NCBI GenBank assembly: GCA_002313335.1
Contig: DCBC01000054.1
Span: 9,182-28,366, forward strand
DNA: 19,185 nt
Origin: Porticoccaceae bacterium UBA1117
Lineage (GTDB): Bacteria > Pseudomonadota > Gammaproteobacteria > Pseudomonadales > Porticoccaceae
Direction of reading: 5' to 3'
Shown: piece after piece, positions 15,080 through 19,185 of the stretch
Layout of the letters: each line of letters starts with the position of its first letter
Position numbering within the stretch: position 1 is the stretch's first letter
Notes under the pieces: model-generated
Database searches by the model: none
What the model was told of the DNA's origin: nothing
The model's input: the letters and a program-made list of their open reading frames with translations, nothing else
Position numbers and translations under genes: made by a program

Positions 15080-16744
15080 TTAAATTTTTAGACGCTTATG
15101 CTTTACGCGCTTTGGTTGTGAATCACCGCCGTTACGTTTCACGAAGTCCTCGTGATACTCACTATAGCTGCCTTCAAAAAACACGACCTCTCCATTGTCT
15201 TCATAAGCAAGCGTATGGGTAGTAATGCGATCTAAGAACCAGCGATCATGAGAGATAACCAAAACACAGCCAGGGAAAGAAAGCACTGCTTCCTCAAGAG
15301 CACGCAACGTTTCAATATCTAAATCATTTGAAGGCTCATCCAAAAGTAAAACGTTGGCACCCTGTTTAAGAGTATTGGCCAGATGTAAGCGGCCGCGTTC
15401 ACCACCGGATAACTCACCCACACGTTTCTGTTGATCATTACCCCTGAAATTAAACCGGCCCGCGTAAGCCCGCGAGGAAACCTCATAGCTGCCTATCTTT
15501 AAGATGTCATGGCCGCCAGATATAGCTTCCCAAACAGTATGGTTATCATCAAGGGAATCCCTTGTTTGCTCTACATAAGCAACCTTGACAGATTCGCCGA
15601 GACTAATTGATCCACTATCTGGACTTTCGGTACCAGCTATCATTCGAAATAATGTTGATTTGCCCGCCCCGTTGCCACCAATGATTCCTACGACAGACCC
15701 CTTGGGAATGGATAAGGATAACTGGTCAATTAACAGTTCATTACCATACCCTTTAGTCACTTTGTCTAAGATAATGACCTTGTCACCGAGACGTTCGCCC
15801 GGTGCAATGTATATTTCATTTGTTTCGTTACGCGACTGGAACTCTTGCGAATTAAGCTCATCAAATCGGGCAATACGCGCTTTGTTTTTTGCCTGCCGCC
15901 CTTTGGGGTTTTGTCTCACCCATTCAAGTTCCTGTTTAATCGCTTTCTGACGAGATATTTCTTGCTTAGATTCTGTGGCTAGCCGCCTATTTTTACCTTC
16001 TAGCCATGCCGAGTAATTACCTTCATAAGGGATACCATGACCTCGGTCTAGTTCGAGTATCCAGCCAGCAACATTGTCTAAAAAGTACCTATCGTGCGTT
16101 ACGGCTACTACAGTCCCTGCGTATTCTTCGAGAAATTTTTCTAACCAATACACGGATTCAGCATCTAAATGGTTTGTCGGTTCATCAAGCAATAGCATGT
16201 CAGGCCGTGATAGCAGGAGTCTACACAAAGCTACACGACGCTTTTCACCACCGGAAAGTGAGCTTACATCTGCATCCCACGGTGGTAACCGGAGTGCTCC
16301 AGCAGCAATGTCCAAGGCATGATCTAGGTTATGTGCATCCCAAGATTCGATAATCGCCTCTAAATTACCCTGTTTTTTAGCTAAAGCGTCAAAGTCGGCA
16401 TCCGGTTCTGCATAGTCTAAATAAACTTGATCGAGGTCTTTTAGCGCATCTACGGCCTCGCGCATACCATCCTCGACATTACCTCTAACATCCTTTTCAG
16501 GATCCAGTAGTGGCTCTTGAGCAAGGTAGCCAATTTTGATCCCTGGCATAGGTCGTGCTTCGCCTTGAAACTCTTTATCTATTCCCGCCATTATTTTTAG
16601 TAATGTCGATTTGCCAGATCCATTAAGGCCTAATACACCTATTTTAGCGCCTGGAAAAAAAGACAGTGAAATATCTTTAAGGATCTCTCGTTTGGGCGGG
16701 ACGACTTTACTCACCCGATTCATTGTATAAACGTATTGTGCCAT
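15080..16744 (-). CDS. ettA: Energy-dependent translational throttle protein EttA (ABC-F)
   Basis: EttA is a soluble ABC-F ATPase that binds the ribosomal E site and gates the first elongation step according to the ATP/ADP ratio. The 554 residues follow E. coli EttA along their length, starting MAQYVYTMNRVSKVVPPKRE. Domain 1 has Walker A GLNGSGKST (about 39-47), signature LSGGEKRR and Walker B LLLDEPTNHLD. The EttA linker region KELEWVRQNPKGRQAKNKAR follows. Domain 2 has GGNGAGKST (about 355), LSGGERGR and LLLDEPSNDLD (Ser replacing the usual Thr). The C-terminus is KRVKHKRLKI, close to the EttA ending. No transmembrane segments are present, which excludes a transporter. The thioesterase gene lies directly downstream. 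Confidence 0.97.
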   Translation of the reverse strand: MAQYVYTMNRVSKVVPPKREILKDISLSFFPGAKIGVLGLNGSGKSTLLKIMAGIDKEFQGEARPMPGIKIGYLAQEPLLDPEKDVRGNVEDGMREAVDALKDLDQVYLDYAEPDADFDALAKKQGNLEAIIESWDAHNLDHALDIAAGALRLPPWDADVSSLSGGEKRRVALCRLLLSRPDMLLLDEPTNHLDAESVYWLEKFLEEYAGTVVAVTHDRYFLDNVAGWILELDRGHGIPYEGNYSAWLEGKNRRLATESKQEISRQKAIKQELEWVRQNPKGRQAKNKARIARFDELNSQEFQSRNETNEIYIAPGERLGDKVIILDKVTKGYGNELLIDQLSLSIPKGSVVGIIGGNGAGKSTLFRMIAGTESPDSGSISLGESVKVAYVEQTRDSLDDNHTVWEAISGGHDILKIGSYEVSSRAYAGRFNFRGNDQQKRVGELSGGERGRLHLANTLKQGANVLLLDEPSNDLDIETLRALEEAVLSFPGCVLVISHDRWFLDRITTHTLAYEDNGEVVFFEGSYSEYHEDFVKRNGGDSQPKRVKHKRLKI

Positions 16745-16937
16745 AGGAATATCTAGTGACTCTTGTTTGCGACTTAGAGCGCTATATTGCGCTGCGATAG
16801 TTAAGCCCCCATTCTAACGGAAATTGGCTAAATAAAAAGTTAGATGTGCAGTAAAACGATGTATGAAAACACAAAATTTATGCTTTTAGGTATAGAAATC
16901 AACGATTTATGGGCTTTTCATTAATATAACTAACGTG

Positions 16938-16954
16938 ATATGTTTCATATGTTT
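16938..16954. repeat. Short tandem repeat upstream of the small membrane protein genes
   Basis: ATATGTTT occurs twice, at 16938-16945 and 16947-16954, separated by one C. It sits about 60 bases before the first small membrane protein gene, in the AT-rich gap 16745-17015 that must hold that gene's promoter and, on the other strand, the ettA promoter. It could be an operator, but nothing else supports that. Confidence 0.25.
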
Positions 16955-17015
16955 GCTGGTAAACGCACCATGCAATCAGACTTTAATTTACTAAAATAAA
17001 ATAAGGGGTAACATA

Positions 17016-17231
17016 ATGAATGCATTAAATATGCTTAAAGATGTGGTCGGCGCTCTAACAGGACTTGCAGTGTCTCTAATTGTTTTTGGTGTGGCAGCCG
17101 GTGTAGTTTTTGGCGACGTTCCATTCGTAGGCGGCGTGTTAGATAATGCGTTAGCCTTGGTAGATCAGCTTGGTAGTGCAGGATTAGTAGGACTGCTGGT
17201 TGCTGGATGGTTGATGACTAAAATCGATTAG
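17016..17231 (+). CDS. Small hydrophobic membrane protein (paralogue 1)
   Basis: This 71-residue protein of unknown function has a strong ribosome site (AAGGGG, 8 bases before ATG). It consists of two hydrophobic segments (about 10-33 and 52-67) joined by the turn GDVPFVGGVLDN (33-44) and followed by QLGSAGL. The same turn, position and LGS[AS]GL motif occur in the next gene, so the two are paralogues. It ends in a short charged tail (TKID). It has no cleavable signal and no catalytic-looking residues. Glycine- and alanine-rich helices suggest an oligomeric membrane peptide, but that is speculation. Codon use, ribosome site and the paralogue make it a real gene despite its size. Confidence 0.72.
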   Translation: MNALNMLKDVVGALTGLAVSLIVFGVAAGVVFGDVPFVGGVLDNALALVDQLGSAGLVGLLVAGWLMTKID

Positions 17232-17251
17232 ATTTTAAAAGGTATAAAGTG

Positions 17252-17275
17252 AAGGGGGCTCGAAAGAGTTCCCTT
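17252..17275 (+). terminator. GAAA-tetraloop hairpin between the first two small genes
   Basis: AAGGGGGCTC (17252-17261) pairs with GAGTTCCCTT (17266-17275), ten pairs including two G-U wobbles, closed by a GAAA tetraloop. Only four T follow within the stem end (CCCTTTTCC), so it may be a partial terminator or mRNA-stabilising element lying 31 bases before the next start. Confidence 0.5.
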
Positions 17276-17305
17276 TTCCACTAAAGCGATTGATAGGGTA
17301 TTACC

Positions 17306-17533
17306 ATGTCAAAAATGTTCAAAAAACTAAAAAAACTTTTGTGGGAAGCCGCTGAGATACTTGGATTAGTACTAGCTGTTGCTGTGCTTGTGTCGAGCTT
17401 GTTTGGACCAGATGTCCCTTTCTTTGGTGGCATTATGGCAAATGTTCAAGGCGTTATTCAGGCGCTTGGCTCATCTGGCCTTGGTTTAATTATCGCGGTA
17501 ATGATTATTCTTAACATTTGGAAGAGTCGATAA
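17306..17533 (+). CDS. Small hydrophobic membrane protein (paralogue 2)
   Basis: This 75-residue protein is the paralogue of the preceding gene. It has a very basic N-terminus (KMFKKLKKLLWE), then a hydrophobic segment (about 17-34), the turn PDVPFFGGIMAN (35-46), the motif ALGSSGLG (53-60) and a second hydrophobic segment (58-71) ending in KSR. The positive N-terminus and C-terminus predict both ends in the cytoplasm with the DVPF turn outside. The ribosome site AGGG lies about 8 bases upstream of the ATG. Function is not recognised. The hairpin between the two genes suggests they are transcribed together but at different levels. Confidence 0.72.
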   Translation: MSKMFKKLKKLLWEAAEILGLVLAVAVLVSSLFGPDVPFFGGIMANVQGVIQALGSSGLGLIIAVMIILNIWKSR

Positions 17534-17785
17534 CTGACTAGACGATAACTTTCATCCGCAGTCGACTGCTAGCCTTTTAGGTGCCTTTAATTATGGTTAC
17601 GCACGTGCCTCTATCAAAAGTGGACTCCCCTCGGAATACCTTAAAAATAATATTTTATTCAAAAAAGTATATAAATCAATAGCTTATAATCTATTTACTA
17701 TTAATTTACGTGCTATATTCAAGCTATGCCAGTTTAATTTGGCTGTTCAAAAATTAATTAATCAAATAAATAAAGGGGTAGTCAC
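17534..17785 (+). other. AT-rich gap with a possible promoter
   Basis: I see no gene here. A TATAAT hexamer at 17685-17690 within a very AT-rich stretch could be a -10 element for the third small gene, but no good -35 stands at the right spacing. The last bases before the next start (AAATAAAGGGGTAG) closely resemble those before the first small gene (AAATAAGGGGTAAC). Confidence 0.3.
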
Positions 17786-18103
17786 ATGAGTCCATTAAAA
17801 GTGGTAAGACTGGCAGCATTAGCGATAGCCGTTATAGGCGCTTTTGTCGTCATTCCCGAAGCTGCATTGGTTATGGTATTGCTGGGTGTAGCATTAGGCT
17901 TTTTGAGTGATCAAGCGGATAAAGACAATAGAACATTTTTCCTGATATTTGCATTAGCGCTGACAACCATGTCCGGTGCTGCTGACGGGCTACCAGTGGT
18001 GGGTGGTTATATCACGACCATATTGGGTAATTTAAGTGATATTATTAGCGCGGCAGCTGTGGCCATCATTATTATGGTGATTAAAGACCGCGTTATGGAA
18101 TAG
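17786..18103 (+). CDS. Small membrane protein with related turn motif
   Basis: This 105-residue protein of unknown function has hydrophobic segments at about 7-40 (long enough for two helices with a proline-containing turn at VIPEA), 51-63 and 83-99. Residues 68-80, DGLPVVGGYITTI, followed by LGNLSDI, resemble the DVPFVGGVLDN turn of the two upstream proteins. Its C-terminal half thus looks like the second part of the same design, with an extra N-terminal helix pair. A polar loop SDQADKDNRT (41-50) separates the halves. The ribosome site AAGGGG is 7 bases before the ATG. It is followed by a strong terminator. The relationship to the other two is by motif only and is weaker than that between them. 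Confidence 0.72.
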   Translation: MSPLKVVRLAALAIAVIGAFVVIPEAALVMVLLGVALGFLSDQADKDNRTFFLIFALALTTMSGAADGLPVVGGYITTILGNLSDIISAAAVAIIIMVIKDRVME

Positions 18104-18121
18104 TTTTAGGCTCTTAAGAAG

Positions 18122-18157
18122 AAAAAAAGCCTCGATCTTTCAATCGGGGCTTTTTTT
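18122..18157 (+). terminator. Strong bidirectional Rho-independent terminator
   Basis: AGCCTCGAT (18128-18136) pairs with ATCGGGGCT (18143-18151), nine pairs with one wobble and a 6-base loop. It is followed by seven T (18151-18157) and preceded by seven A. It ends the small-gene cluster and can also end the convergent minus-strand gene at 18179. Confidence 0.93.
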
Positions 18158-18178
18158 ATTGTCCATACTTTACTAGTA

Positions 18179-19185
18179 CTAATCGACAGTAAACGTCATG
18201 CCGGCGTGCTGTATCAAACGCTCTGTAAGTCGATCTCCCATTGCAGTAGCGGGGGTTAAAAAACCACCCCCACAATCTTCTTTTGTGACATCAAAAGCCA
18301 AACATAGGCTTGCTTGAGCAAGCATTTTTGCAGTACACCCGTAGCCGGGATCACGATCTCCAGTCACTCTAACTGTTAGGGTATCCCCATCACCATTTTT
18401 CCCCAGCAGACTAATATCAAAATGCCCAGCTAATTGAGCTTCTGGACTTGGTCCTTCGCCAGGCTTTGGCAGAACAAAGCGCTGCATAAATTGCCGTAGA
18501 GGGTTTATTATCACGCTTAACGCAAATAGACCTAGGCCCGCGGTAAGGCCAATTGCCGAAACTCTGCCTTTAAATCCTTTCCCCGTCATCATTTGTTCTC
18601 GGTATAAAAAGTCGTCGCCATAGGCCATGTTTAACAGCATATTAGAGCGGAGTACCACACGAGCATTAATGGCTTCCATGATAAAAGGCGCCGACCAGCG
18701 CTGAAAGTCGGTATCAAACGCGGGACCTTTTATACTCACCTGAGGATGGCGAAGATCTGATTTTTCAGGGCATAGTATGTATGGGTTATTCATTTCTTTA
18801 CGTAGTTTAGGGTCACTTTTTGCAGCTTTCACCGCTTCAATCATACTCGCTAATGTGCCCCCTGATGCTCCGCCTTTCATAGCATTCACCGCTAATTTAA
18901 TAGTGCTAAAATATTTATCAAAGCGCTTATGTCCCTGCTGCTGTAAAAAATGCACGCCAAGATCTGAAGGTATTGAGTCAAATCCACAGCAACTGACTAT
19001 ACGAGCACCAGATTCCTTAGCGGCATCCGCGTACTTGACGATCATTCGCTTGATCCAATAGGCCTCACCGCAAAGGTCGCAGTAGTCTGTGCCATTCTCT
19101 GCGCAGGCTTTGATCATTTGCTCTCCATAGAGGGCGTAGGGACCTACTGTAGTAGCAATGACTCTACTAGACTGGCAGAGCTCTG
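18179..19185 (-). CDS. Saccharopine dehydrogenase-like / trans-acting enoyl reductase family protein, 5' partial
   Basis: The frame stays open to the window end, so the N-terminal Rossmann NAD(P)-binding start lies outside; an internal ATG at 19117 is not the true start. The first visible residues are SRVIATTVGPYALYGEQMIK, then ACAENGTDYCDLCGEAYWIK and GARIVSCCGFDSIPSDLGVH. These are the hallmark blocks of this family (compare VGPY..YG......C...GTDY.DL.GE). The rest includes MKGGASGGTLASM, a hydrophobic segment near VSAIGLTAGLGLFALSVIIN, and a C-terminal GYGCTAKMLAQASLCLAFD. Relatives include mycobacterial trans-acting enoyl reductases and lipid-associated eukaryotic oxidoreductases, and the substrate cannot be told. 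True lysine-pathway saccharopine dehydrogenase is unlikely because of the hydrophobic segment and C-terminal sequence. It converges on the small membrane gene cluster. Confidence 0.88.
   Translation of the reverse strand, partial: ELCQSSRVIATTVGPYALYGEQMIKACAENGTDYCDLCGEAYWIKRMIVKYADAAKESGARIVSCCGFDSIPSDLGVHFLQQQGHKRFDKYFSTIKLAVNAMKGGASGGTLASMIEAVKAAKSDPKLRKEMNNPYILCPEKSDLRHPQVSIKGPAFDTDFQRWSAPFIMEAINARVVLRSNMLLNMAYGDDFLYREQMMTGKGFKGRVSAIGLTAGLGLFALSVIINPLRQFMQRFVLPKPGEGPSPEAQLAGHFDISLLGKNGDGDTLTVRVTGDRDPGYGCTAKMLAQASLCLAFDVTKEDCGGGFLTPATAMGDRLTERLIQHAGMTFTVD

Noticed and set aside
15585..16353. Several plus-strand open frames of 80-121 codons opposite ettA
   Set aside because: They are antisense to a highly conserved gene, have arbitrary compositions and no ribosome sites.
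17571..17648. Possible small RNA or terminator with CCTTTTAGGTGCCTTT after the second small gene
   Set aside because: No stable hairpin with a T run could be drawn by eye, so there is nothing firm to annotate.

Overview
The window is from a Gram-negative bacterium, most likely a marine-type gammaproteobacterium of moderate GC content. This rests on gammaproteobacterial-style EttA and AmtB proteins, Shine-Dalgarno-led genes, a sigma-54 promoter and signal peptides for a periplasm. No rRNA, tRNA, CRISPR array, insertion sequence or phage gene was seen.

Region 1 (1-3582, + strand) is a tightly overlapping cobamide gene cluster: the 3' part of cobS, then cbiB, a CobD-type threonine-phosphate decarboxylase, and a BtuF-like periplasmic corrinoid-binding protein. 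These attach the aminopropanol arm and the lower-ligand nucleotide to a corrin ring, and capture corrinoids.

Region 2 (3583-12052) is the highlight. A cobalamin riboswitch precedes what looks like one operon: an exported, C-terminally membrane-anchored CobN-like chelatase subunit (1455 aa), an ExbB/TolQ/MotA-like proton-channel protein, a DUF2149/ExbD-like partner, a CbiZ-family corrinoid amidohydrolase with a signal peptide, a nitrilase-superfamily hydrolase with a signal peptide or lipobox, and BluB (5,6-dimethylbenzimidazole synthase). Together they suggest a cobamide-remodelling system whose dismantling steps run in the periplasm. CbiZ would strip the nucleotide loop there, the CobN-like protein with its motor would handle the corrinoid or its metal, and BtuF would capture the product. 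CbiB, CobD, CobS and BluB would then rebuild cobalamin in the cytoplasm. The assembly and its periplasmic location are inferences; the family assignments are mostly strong.

Region 3 (12053-14619) holds a nitrogen-controlled ammonium transporter (amtB, - strand) with a near-consensus sigma-54 promoter and an NtrC-like dyad. Divergent to it is a six-helix membrane protein of unknown function in which I see a threefold internal repeat.

Region 4 (14621-16744, - strand) encodes the ABC-F translation factor EttA, followed by a YdiI/MenI-like hotdog thioesterase.

Region 5 (17016-18103, + strand) has three very small hydrophobic proteins. The first two are clear paralogues, and all share a P-[FV]-[VF]-G-G turn motif. 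The cluster ends in a strong terminator.

Region 6 (18179-19185, - strand) is a saccharopine-dehydrogenase-like/trans-acting enoyl reductase family protein cut by the window end.
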